From: Paenibacillus algicola
GTDB lineage: Bacteria; Bacillota; Bacilli; Paenibacillales; Paenibacillaceae
DNA: 64,000 nt
Direction: 5' to 3'
NCBI RefSeq assembly: GCF_005577435.1
Contig: NZ_CP040396.1
Location: 261,501 to 325,500 of the forward strand
Shown here in pieces: positions 21,909 through 29,797 of the stretch; within the stretch, counting starts at the first letter, position 1; the number at the start of each line of letters is the position of its first letter. The notes under the pieces were generated by a model. The model searched no databases. It saw nothing but the letters and a program-made list of their open reading frames with translations, and was not told where the DNA came from. A program made the translations under genes and the position numbers.

Positions 21909-23642
21909 TCAGGCGACGCCGGTGGCTTCTTCTTCGCCCCGCAGCAGCTTTCGGTACAGCCCATCCTGCGCCAGCAGGATGTCGTGGTTCCCTTCCTCCA
22001 CCAATGCACCTTTGTCTATGACGAAAATGACGTCGGCGTTGCGGATCGTAGACAATCTGTGAGCGATGACGATGGTTGTCAGCCCTTCCCGCAGCGTATC
22101 CAGGCTGCGCTGAATTTTACGCTCCGTTTCCAAATCCAGCGCCGAGGTCGCCTCGTCCAGAATGAGCACCTCTGGCCGTGCAGCGAGTGCGCGAACGAGT
22201 GAAAGACGCTGACGCTGGCCCCCGGAGAGCATTACACCGCGTTCTCCGATCTCCTGATCCAGACCCAGCGGCAGTGAGTTGATGAAATCGTCAATATACA
22301 TGGCCTTACAGAGCGCCATCAACTCCTCGTCCGAGATGTGAGCTCGTCCCATCGTCAGATTGGTGCGGATGGACTCCGGGAAGAAGTACGGCTCCTGAAG
22401 GACAATGCATACCCGCTCCGACCAATCCTGCCTTTGCAGGAGAGAAAGCGAATGACCGTTCACCTCAATGTCCCCTGCCTCTGGCTCATAGAACCGGGCC
22501 AGCAGCTTGGATATGGTGGATTTTCCGCCGCCGCTGGCTCCGACGATGGCATTTTTCTTGCCCACCTTCAGTGTCATGTCCAGCTCCTGCAGGATGGGCT
22601 GCCCCGCCTCCGCTTGAAAGGAGAAGCTTACCTTTTTGAGCTCCATAGAGGTGATCGGTTCCGTGAAGGCTTGGCTTCCATCCGCCATTTTCTCGACGTC
22701 TGTAATCCGCTTCAGGCGGTCAATGGTACCGACCAGGCGCGCGCCCTGCATGGCATGCTCAAAAATCATATGGAAATCATCCATTAAGCCCGAGGAATAT
22801 TGCCATAGCACGATGAGCAAGCCGGCGCTCATCGTGCCCTGCATCACCTGATAGCCACCGAAGGCCAGAACGACTAAAGTGGCAGACCATTTCAACGGCT
22901 GACTGAGAATCATTTGCTTGTTCTCCAGACGTCCTGCTTTCATTACTTCTTCCATATAAGGCTTAAACAACCGCTGATACCGCTCCAGCTCCCAGGCTTC
23001 CCGGTGAAAGGCGACGACTTCCTTGGTAGCGGCAATACCTTCTTCCATATGTACAGTGAGCGCTGTTTTCCGATCGGCTACCTGACGTGAGCTTGACCGA
23101 ACCTTTTCTCCCAAATAGCGTCCCAACGCCATGAAGCTGAGACACAGCACGGTGGTAGAGAGCAGCAACGTCAGGCTGACGCTGCCGATAATGATCATGA
23201 TCACGACCGCGGACACTACACGCTGCAGTGCCTTTGGCATCAGGTATGAAACGCCGCCGCCCACCGTATAAATGTCCTTCACGAGATAATCTGTGAACCG
23301 CGCACTTCGTTCCTTCTGAATATGCGAAAGCGGCAGGTGGTACAGATGATTCATAACAAGCTTTCCCAACGTGATGCGCAGTGCATAGCCGATTCTGTGA
23401 TGCACCATGGCTGTCGCTGTAAAGAGTGCAGGAGCCGCAAACAGACAAACCCCCAGCAGTACAAAGTAGGTCAGGGCATGCTCCGTCTCACCCGCGATAA
23501 AAACATCATCAATGATCCATTTCTGAACCCAGGTTCCCCCAAGGGAAAAGGCCGTTTCTGCCATCATAATGACAAAACCGAACAGATACCAGCCCTTGCT
23601 TCTACGTATGAATGGCCATATCCAAGCCAAGCTGCTCTTCAT
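21909..23642 (-). CDS. ABC transporter, exporter-type half-transporter (577 aa)
   Basis: An N-terminal six-helix transmembrane domain (about 1-310) is fused to a nucleotide-binding domain with Walker A GASGGGKS, signature LSGGQRQRLS, Walker B VLILDEATSALD and the switch histidine in IVIAHRLSTI. The start overlaps the end of the upstream exporter gene by 41 bases, so the two are co-translated and very likely form a heterodimer, as is usual for paired genes of this type in Bacilli. The substrate (drug, peptide or lipid) is not evident, and no peptide precursor or immunity gene is next to them. Array 1 lies just behind the stop codon. Confidence 0.88.
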   Translation of the reverse strand: MKSSLAWIWPFIRRSKGWYLFGFVIMMAETAFSLGGTWVQKWIIDDVFIAGETEHALTYFVLLGVCLFAAPALFTATAMVHHRIGYALRITLGKLVMNHLYHLPLSHIQKERSARFTDYLVKDIYTVGGGVSYLMPKALQRVVSAVVIMIIIGSVSLTLLLSTTVLCLSFMALGRYLGEKVRSSSRQVADRKTALTVHMEEGIAATKEVVAFHREAWELERYQRLFKPYMEEVMKAGRLENKQMILSQPLKWSATLVVLAFGGYQVMQGTMSAGLLIVLWQYSSGLMDDFHMIFEHAMQGARLVGTIDRLKRITDVEKMADGSQAFTEPITSMELKKVSFSFQAEAGQPILQELDMTLKVGKKNAIVGASGGGKSTISKLLARFYEPEAGDIEVNGHSLSLLQRQDWSERVCIVLQEPYFFPESIRTNLTMGRAHISDEELMALCKAMYIDDFINSLPLGLDQEIGERGVMLSGGQRQRLSLVRALAARPEVLILDEATSALDLETERKIQRSLDTLREGLTTIVIAHRLSTIRNADVIFVIDKGALVEEGNHDILLAQDGLYRKLLRGEEEATGVA

Positions 23643-25485
23643 GAAGCTCCTCCCCCTTTACCAGCTGATAAAAGATGCCCTGCTGCCTGACAAGCTCCTC
23701 ATAGGTACCTTGCTCCACCGCTTTTCCCTGATCAATCACGATAATCTGATCGTAATCACGGATCGTAGAAATCCGGTGGGCTACCGCAATGGTGGTCCGG
23801 CTTGCTAGCAGCGCCTGCAGCGCATGCTGTACCGCTTTTTCACTGACTGTATCCAGTGAGGCAGTCGCTTCATCCAACAGGATGATGGACGGATTCTTGA
23901 TAAACATTCTTGCAATAGCAATTCTTTGCTTCTGGCCGCCGGAAAGTCGGATGCCCCGCTCACCGACCAAGGTGTCATATCCCTCTGGCAGCTCCAATAT
24001 GAAATCATGAATGAAGGCGGCCTTTGCAGCCGCAATGATGTCCGCTTGAGAGGCATCCGGTCGACCGAAGCGGATATTTTCCTGGATGGACAAACCGAAT
24101 AGATACGTTTCTTGAAACACGATGCCGATCGATTCCCGAATTTGACTTAGGGAGAGCTCGGTCAAGGGGACGCCATCCAGTAGAATCTGGCCTTGATCCG
24201 GATCGTAAAACCGGCCTACCAGCTTGAGCAGTGTCGATTTTCCGCCGCCGCTAGTCCCTACGAGAGCCGTCTTTTGCCCGGGAAGAATCTGTGCTGTAAA
24301 TCCCGTGATCACCGGTGAACGTCCCCTGTAGCTGAAATGAACCTCGCTGAACGTCAACGCTCCGGCAATGTCAGAGAGGAACCGGGGCTTTCGGTCTTCT
24401 TGAACCACAGGCTTGTGCTGAGCATATTGATACAATAGCTGTGCCTGGCCTATACAGTAGCTTTGCTCCAGCAGTTGAAAAGTCAAACGCCCGATCGAGC
24501 GGAAGATCATCAATATGTAGATGGTAAATGATACGAAAGTGCCCACACTCATGCTGCCACTCGTAATTGATTGAGAGCCGAGGATGTACATCAGGATGAC
24601 TCCGACGGCTGTAGCCGTCATTCGAAAAGAGAATTGCAGATGCCGGTAGAGCAGGGAGCCGAGACGGGTTTTTGCATATTGCTCATACGTTTCCGTAAAA
24701 CGCCCCACTTCCCAGGAGGTCGCGCCAAAAGCACGCACTTCTACCAGTGAACTGACCGAATTATAAATTTTCTGATTTAGTCGTTCCCGCTCCTGGGTTT
24801 GCTGTTTAAAATACATCGCTGTTTTTCCATCAATAGTAGGACCTATCAAATAGTAGAGGAAATAGCATGGAAGAATGAAAAGCGTCAGCTTCGTGTTCAT
24901 ATGGAGTACCATGACCAGGGGTACCAGAATGAGTAGCAGATGCCGGATGATGAGGGGCAGGTATTGGGTGTAGATCTTCTGAACCGCCGTCAGGTTGTGG
25001 TTGAACAGAGACAGGGTTTCTCCGGTCGGGTGCTGCTCATAGTAAGCAAAGCCCAGCTTCCTTAGATGTGTGAACAGGCTGAGCTGTAAATCCCGGGCGG
25101 CCTTCTCCTGCACCGAGCGTTCCAGAATGTTGCAAAGGGCCGTCGCTGCAAACATCAATCCCAGAACAAGGATCAATACGGCCAGCGCTGTGAAAAATAG
25201 TGTGTTGCTCTTCTCAGGAACTACTACATCAATGAGATAGCGTAAAAATTGCGGAATGCTAATCTCGCCAAGCGCGAGAACAAGTCCCATCACAATGAGG
25301 GCGATCAAACTCCCGCGGTAAGGCTTCAAATAAGACAGCACCCAGAAATAGGTCTGTCTCCGTTCTTGATAAGCGCTCCATTTGTTCTTCAAGGTATTTC
25401 TGATTTGACCATCCCCCGCTGCGTCCACCCGGTTACCCCCCCCAGTTTCTGCTATGACACCGAATAAATTCCAAGTGAATTCCAT
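23602..25485 (-). CDS. ABC transporter, exporter-type half-transporter (up to 627 aa)
   Basis: This is the partner of the following gene. A six-helix exporter domain precedes an NBD with Walker A GTSGGGKS, signature LSGGQKQRIA and Walker B IILLDEATASLD. The start is uncertain. The ATG at 25485 has no good RBS, whereas a GTG about 20 codons downstream (VDAAGDGQIR...) sits behind a G-rich stretch and leaves a normal-length protein. That stretch contains a run of eight C on the plus strand (25436-25443), which would matter for expression only if the upstream ATG is used. Confidence 0.85.
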   Translation of the reverse strand: MEFTWNLFGVIAETGGGNRVDAAGDGQIRNTLKNKWSAYQERRQTYFWVLSYLKPYRGSLIALIVMGLVLALGEISIPQFLRYLIDVVVPEKSNTLFFTALAVLILVLGLMFAATALCNILERSVQEKAARDLQLSLFTHLRKLGFAYYEQHPTGETLSLFNHNLTAVQKIYTQYLPLIIRHLLLILVPLVMVLHMNTKLTLFILPCYFLYYLIGPTIDGKTAMYFKQQTQERERLNQKIYNSVSSLVEVRAFGATSWEVGRFTETYEQYAKTRLGSLLYRHLQFSFRMTATAVGVILMYILGSQSITSGSMSVGTFVSFTIYILMIFRSIGRLTFQLLEQSYCIGQAQLLYQYAQHKPVVQEDRKPRFLSDIAGALTFSEVHFSYRGRSPVITGFTAQILPGQKTALVGTSGGGKSTLLKLVGRFYDPDQGQILLDGVPLTELSLSQIRESIGIVFQETYLFGLSIQENIRFGRPDASQADIIAAAKAAFIHDFILELPEGYDTLVGERGIRLSGGQKQRIAIARMFIKNPSIILLDEATASLDTVSEKAVQHALQALLASRTTIAVAHRISTIRDYDQIIVIDQGKAVEQGTYEELVRQQGIFYQLVKGEELHEEQLGLDMAIHT

Positions 25486-25627
25486 ATTACAGGAGCCGCT
25501 TGACTTCCGTCAACAGAGAATTTAAGCGCTATCATTATGCGGTTGGCAGCTGCAACCAGCTGCAAAAAAAGAGGGTAGCTCTGCTGCGCTGGAGCATCGA
25601 GCAGAGGATCGGGCGCCTGGCGCGGTG

Positions 25628-26329
25628 CTAGCGCAGCCGCGCGCTCATGTCCAGGCTGCGGCCTGATGCTGACCGCCTGCCCCAGAACAGCTGCAGCGCG
25701 AGCTTGGCGCACCACAGGGCAAAGGCTAAAAAGATCAGCGCCCACACGGCTGCAGGCAGAGGGGTCTGATGGGCGAGATTCGCCGCATCGCCGGCACGCG
25801 CCGGAGTAATGATTCCATAGATGAGTAGCGTTACCGGTCCCATGACTGATTCCTCCAGGCAGAGGAAAGCGAGTAAGAGATAGTAGGCATTTCGGATTTT
25901 TCCACCAATCAAATAGAAGGCAAGGGTAATCACAATGAAGATGGAGAGCCACCAGATGCCGTAGCCGTTGCGGACGAACAGGATAATCATGAGCAGTGCA
26001 GTTACGGTTATAGCTAGCAGCCCCTGTCCCTGCTTCTGGCGGGCATAAACGTAAAACATCAGCACAGAGAACAGGGAGGCCGGAATATATCCTGCCATGG
26101 AAACGACGAGGGACTTCCATCCCGGTGCTACAAGGGAGTAGGTCACGCCGCTGTGATCCGGATTCAGCTCGATGCTCAGTACCCGTCCGGACAAGGCGAG
26201 GGTCGCGAGCGCATGACCGAGCTCATGCACCATGGTGTCCATAATGCGGAACCAGGAGGAAAAAGGAATGAGGCGGGTCAAGATGGCGGCGCCAACCAGA
26301 TACAGAATCGTTTTGATCCACTTGTTCAT
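25628..26329 (-). CDS. M50-like membrane metallopeptidase family protein (233 aa)
   Basis: Start ATG 26329 is preceded by AAAGGA at seven bases; an in-frame ATG at 26392 has no RBS. Residues MVHELGHALATLALSG place an HExxH zinc motif in the second hydrophobic segment, as in site-2-protease-like (M50) proteins. About six membrane segments follow. I see no clear LDG-type second zinc motif, so proteolytic activity is doubtful and it may be one of the M50B-like proteins of unknown role. It is transcribed away from the TerB operon. A LexA-like box lies 76 bases upstream. Confidence 0.7.
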   Translation of the reverse strand: MNKWIKTILYLVGAAILTRLIPFSSWFRIMDTMVHELGHALATLALSGRVLSIELNPDHSGVTYSLVAPGWKSLVVSMAGYIPASLFSVLMFYVYARQKQGQGLLAITVTALLMIILFVRNGYGIWWLSIFIVITLAFYLIGGKIRNAYYLLLAFLCLEESVMGPVTLLIYGIITPARAGDAANLAHQTPLPAAVWALIFLAFALWCAKLALQLFWGRRSASGRSLDMSARLR

Positions 26330-26404
26330 ATCATAATCCTTTCTACAGGAAGTCTGCGATGGGCTGTGGAACATACAGACAGGGCGATTCATGTTGTGAT
26401 AAAA

Positions 26405-26420
26405 TGGAACGTATGTTCCA
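26405..26420. promoter_or_regulatory. LexA/SOS-box-like operator
   Basis: TGGAAC-GTAT-GTTCCA has GAAC and GTTC arms four bases apart with an R-N-R-Y centre. It fits the Gram-positive SOS box CGAACRNRYGTTYG except at the outermost bases. It lies between the M50-like gene (minus) and the TerB-BrxD-BrxHI operon (plus), closer to the former. Confidence 0.5.
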
Positions 26421-26493
26421 TGGAAGCTCGCCTATATCAAGTATAGACGGCAATACAGTCATTGTACAAACGAATCCAGCTCCTCGCGGGGAG

Positions 26494-26502
26494 TGGTACA
26501 AT
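26494..26502 (+). promoter_or_regulatory. Extended -10 promoter of the TerB operon
   Basis: TGG-TACAAT forms a TGn-extended -10 element; no good -35 box lies 17 bases upstream. Transcription would start near 26509, about 14 bases before a very strong Shine-Dalgarno sequence (AAAAGGAGGTGA). Confidence 0.5.
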
Positions 26503-26538
26503 AGAGAGACGAAGTGGACAAAAAGGAGGTGAGAGGCC

Positions 26539-28434
26539 GTGACGCAGCCACAGGAACCGGAACGCAGACCCCGCCACGCCAAGCGAGAGAGCAGCGGAGG
26601 CGTGAGCCCAAGGTCGGAGCAGCCGCATCAAAGCTCCAGATCGGAGCAGCGGCATCAAAGCCCCGGACCGGGTCAGGTACACGAAGTTTCCCGCCAGGAG
26701 GGGCCAAAAGTGAAGTCATGGCGGAGCCATGACCTGCAGCTCACCTTTGCTGAGTTTCAGCTGGGCGGCGAAGAGCGGGAGCTGAGAATTCCGGAGGAGT
26801 CTGCAGTACGCAGGCATCAGGAAACAGAAGCGGCCATGCAGGAGACCGAGGCTGCCCTGCGGGAGCCAGAGAAATTCACGGGCGACAGCCAAGAGGCTTT
26901 CACAGGACAGCTTACCTTGGCGGAGCTGGATTTTGGACCGTCAGGGGAGCAGCCCTCAGGCGCAGCCAGCCATGCTGGTCACGCGCTGACGCGACCGACG
27001 CCGCCTTCTCCCGAGGTTTCGACGCTGCCGGCCTCCAGCGTGCCCCCGTCTTTTGATGGTGTAAGATATTACACGCGTGAGCAGCAGTTTTACCTGCGGG
27101 CCAAGGAGCTGGAGTGGCATGCGGAGCCGCAGGCGCCCTTCACTCCGTTCAAGAGCTACTGGCCGGTGTACAGTGAAATGTCACCGCCGCAGGAGCGCTG
27201 GTATTTCTACTGGAGGGAGGAGGTGCGTTCCGGAAGCTACCCGGACACGGACCTTTCCTACCTGTTTCTCTATATTTATGAGCTAATTCACGGCATCGGC
27301 TGGAGCGGACCGCAGCAGGGCTGGCAGCTGCTGAATCAGGTCTGGCTTGCTTACCGCGGCCGGTACCGTAAGCTCGACAGTTATCTGAGAGAGTGGCGGT
27401 TTGACTTTGCCCGGGTGCACGGCCTGGAGCTGCCGGAAGCGGACGTCCTGGACAAGCTCCCCCGCAGCCTCTCGCCCGAGCTTCGGGAGCGGGAGTGGCT
27501 GCGGCGGTTCAGCGCCCGTCCCGTTGAGCTGAATTGGGACGTGCTTCGGGAGCTGCTGGATGTCGATCCCGAGAAGAGCCGTTTTTTTCAGGAATCCGGC
27601 AGTAAGGCGCTGAAGACCTATGCCCCCAAAGTGATTGCTCTGGCAGATGCTTACGGAGAGAAGACGGGAGCCGGACGCCTGCTGGAGCGCTTTAGACCGC
27701 CTGAGATTAACGCGGAGCGGCCGCTGTTCCGGACGGCAGTATACGACGAGAGCCTGTTTGGACGCACGGTAACTGTGCGCTATATGAAGCTGTCCGCCTA
27801 TTCCCCTCTCCGGGCGTTTCTCACACAGCTGGTCCGCTTGACCGAGAACGTGCTGAGAGAGCTGATGCACTTTAAAGGGCGGCTGAAGGGCGTGAGTGTC
27901 GAGCCAGAGCTCGGTAAGCTCATCCGACGTTATTTGGAAAAAGCGCTCGGCGCCGGCGTGAAAGCGCCCCAGCCGCCGGCGCCCGTGGTCACTATTGATC
28001 CGGACAAGCTGCAGCGGCTGCAGCAGGAGTCGGATCTCGTGCGGGACCTGCTTATGGTGGAAGAGCCGGAGTCTGAGGACCAGGGATCTCCTGCACCGGA
28101 TGAGAGCGAATCTTTTGCCGGGGCGGCGCCTGTCCCTCCTTCTTGGGACAACACGGCCGATGGCGGGATACACTGGAATACGGAGCAGCTGGGACAGGAG
28201 TGGCAGGAGCTGGCGTTGAGACTGACGCCTCCGCAGCTGGAGATGCTGTATGCACTGAAGCACAATCTGGGGCCTGCTGCTCGGCAGGCAGCGGCAGAGC
28301 GTGCCGGATCCATGCCAGAGCTGCTGCTGGATGAGATTAACGAGGCGGCGATGGAGTGGATCGGCGATCTTTTAATAGATGGAGATGCTTTGCTGGAGGA
28401 TTATGCAGATATGCTGGATTTCACGAAGAGGTGA
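26539..28434 (+). CDS. TerB-N/TerB-C domain protein of a BREX-like operon (631 aa)
   Basis: A GTG start follows AAAAGGAGGTGAG. Residues 1-170 are charged, Gln-rich and probably disordered, with two copies of a short motif (LTFAEFQLG near 68, LTLAELDFG near 124). A TerB-N domain follows at about 175-310 (RYYTREQQFYLRAKELEWH, SYWPVYSEM, a run of W/Y residues, YELIHGIGW). The C-terminal ~100 residues (LTPPQLEMLYAL, EAAMEWIGDLLID) resemble TerB-C. TerB-N and TerB-C proteins are known to travel with DNA-processing operons. The next two genes are an AAA-type ATPase and a helicase, so I infer a scaffold or sensor subunit for them. No catalytic motif is seen. Confidence 0.78.
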   Translation: MTQPQEPERRPRHAKRESSGGVSPRSEQPHQSSRSEQRHQSPGPGQVHEVSRQEGPKVKSWRSHDLQLTFAEFQLGGEERELRIPEESAVRRHQETEAAMQETEAALREPEKFTGDSQEAFTGQLTLAELDFGPSGEQPSGAASHAGHALTRPTPPSPEVSTLPASSVPPSFDGVRYYTREQQFYLRAKELEWHAEPQAPFTPFKSYWPVYSEMSPPQERWYFYWREEVRSGSYPDTDLSYLFLYIYELIHGIGWSGPQQGWQLLNQVWLAYRGRYRKLDSYLREWRFDFARVHGLELPEADVLDKLPRSLSPELREREWLRRFSARPVELNWDVLRELLDVDPEKSRFFQESGSKALKTYAPKVIALADAYGEKTGAGRLLERFRPPEINAERPLFRTAVYDESLFGRTVTVRYMKLSAYSPLRAFLTQLVRLTENVLRELMHFKGRLKGVSVEPELGKLIRRYLEKALGAGVKAPQPPAPVVTIDPDKLQRLQQESDLVRDLLMVEEPESEDQGSPAPDESESFAGAAPVPPSWDNTADGGIHWNTEQLGQEWQELALRLTPPQLEMLYALKHNLGPAARQAAAERAGSMPELLLDEINEAAMEWIGDLLIDGDALLEDYADMLDFTKR

Positions 28435-28441
28435 TCAAGAG

Positions 28442-29797
28442 ATGACTGAGTTAAAAATTCCGCGGCGGCTGACGACCGCGCTGATGAACTCGTTCACGGC
28501 CGGTGTCGTGCCGCGAGTGGGGCTGGAGCACATTGCGGTGGGCCGCAAACCGGAGGTCGAAGCGCTATTGCAGGATATGGACAATATTCAGGAGGGCGGT
28601 GCAGCCTTTCGCCTGATCAGCGGGCGGTACGGCAGCGGCAAGAGCTTTCTGCTCCAGATTCTTCGCAACTATGCGATGGACCGGGATTTCGTCGTAGCCG
28701 ATGCGGATCTGTCGCCGGAGCGGCGCCTGGTGGGGACGAAGGGACAGGGTCTTGCCACCTACCGTGAGCTTATGACTCACCTGTCCACCCGGACACGACC
28801 GGACGGCGGAGCGCTGGAGGTTATTCTCCAGAAATGGATCTCTGCCATCCAGCAGTCCTTGGTCCAGAAGGAGGGCATCTCCGCCGATGATCCGGGCTTT
28901 AGCCTGAGGGTGGAGCAGCGGATTTTTGAAGTGACGGGCAGTATGCAGAGCCTAGTGCACGGCTTTGATTTTGCCAAGGTGCTGACGGCGTATTGGAAAG
29001 GCTGCAAGCTGGGAGATGATGATGTCAAGCAGGCAGCGCTGCGCTGGCTTCGGGGGGAATACCGGACGCGCACAGAGGCGCGGCAGGAGCTGGGAGTCGG
29101 AATGATCATTGATGATGAGAGCTGGTACGACTACATGAAGCTTTGGGCGGAATTTACAGCATTGATTGGCTACAAGGGGCTGCTGCTCTTCATCGACGAG
29201 GGTGTCAATCTGTACAAAATCACGAATACCGTATCCCGCCAAAGCAACTATGAGAAGCTGCTGACGCTGTTCAATGATACGATGCAGGGCAAGGCCCGGC
29301 ATCTTGGTATTCTGCTGGGCGGTACGCCTCAGTTCGTCGAGGATGAGCGGCGGGGGCTGTTCAGCTATGACGCGCTGCGCTCGCGCCTGATCGACGGGCG
29401 CTACGGCTCGCAGTCGTACCGCACCTACAGCTCGCCCATTCTTACGCTGAGCATGCTGTCGCATGAAGAGATTCTCATTCTGCTTCAGAAGCTGCGGGAC
29501 ATTCATGCACTGCATTATCAATATCCGGCGGCGCTGGAGGATGCGCAGCTGGTTGCCTTTATGCAAAATGCGGTAAACCGCCTCGGCGCTGAGGAGCTGC
29601 TGACTCCGCGCGAGGTCGTCCGGGATTTCCTGGATCTGCTGCATACGCTGCATCAGCACCCGGACAGTAATTTTGACACGCTGCTCGGGAAGCGGTCCTC
29701 ACCGGCCCAGACTTCGGCGTCTACAGGCGCCAAATCCAGCTCCGATGAGAACCAGGAGGATGACAGTGATGATTTCCTGGCGGAGTTTGAGCTATGA
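28442..29797 (+). CDS. BrxD-like P-loop ATPase, DUF2791 type (451 aa)
   Basis: ATG 28442 is chosen because GAGGTGATC precedes it, seven bases after the previous stop. The protein matches the DUF2791/BrxD family layout: an N-terminal RRLTTALMNSFTAGVVPRVGLEHIAVGR, Walker A GRYGSGKS (Lys67) and Walker B LLLFIDEG (Asp252-Glu253), then a conserved GGTPQFVEDERRGLFSYDALRSRL region as in ORC/Cdc6-like ATPases. The C-terminal ~40 residues are Ser/Asp-rich and end in DDFLAEFEL, similar to the short motif in the upstream protein. In type 2 BREX, brxD neighbours a helicase gene as here. Its likely role is a DNA-associated ATP switch loading the helicase; that part is inference. Confidence 0.83.
   Translation: MTELKIPRRLTTALMNSFTAGVVPRVGLEHIAVGRKPEVEALLQDMDNIQEGGAAFRLISGRYGSGKSFLLQILRNYAMDRDFVVADADLSPERRLVGTKGQGLATYRELMTHLSTRTRPDGGALEVILQKWISAIQQSLVQKEGISADDPGFSLRVEQRIFEVTGSMQSLVHGFDFAKVLTAYWKGCKLGDDDVKQAALRWLRGEYRTRTEARQELGVGMIIDDESWYDYMKLWAEFTALIGYKGLLLFIDEGVNLYKITNTVSRQSNYEKLLTLFNDTMQGKARHLGILLGGTPQFVEDERRGLFSYDALRSRLIDGRYGSQSYRTYSSPILTLSMLSHEEILILLQKLRDIHALHYQYPAALEDAQLVAFMQNAVNRLGAEELLTPREVVRDFLDLLHTLHQHPDSNFDTLLGKRSSPAQTSASTGAKSSSDENQEDDSDDFLAEFEL

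Noticed and set aside
20908..22062. 384-residue protein on the plus strand through array 1
   Set aside because: Several frames on both strands are open through the repeats and no RBS precedes any of them; it also runs into the ABC exporter gene on the opposite strand.
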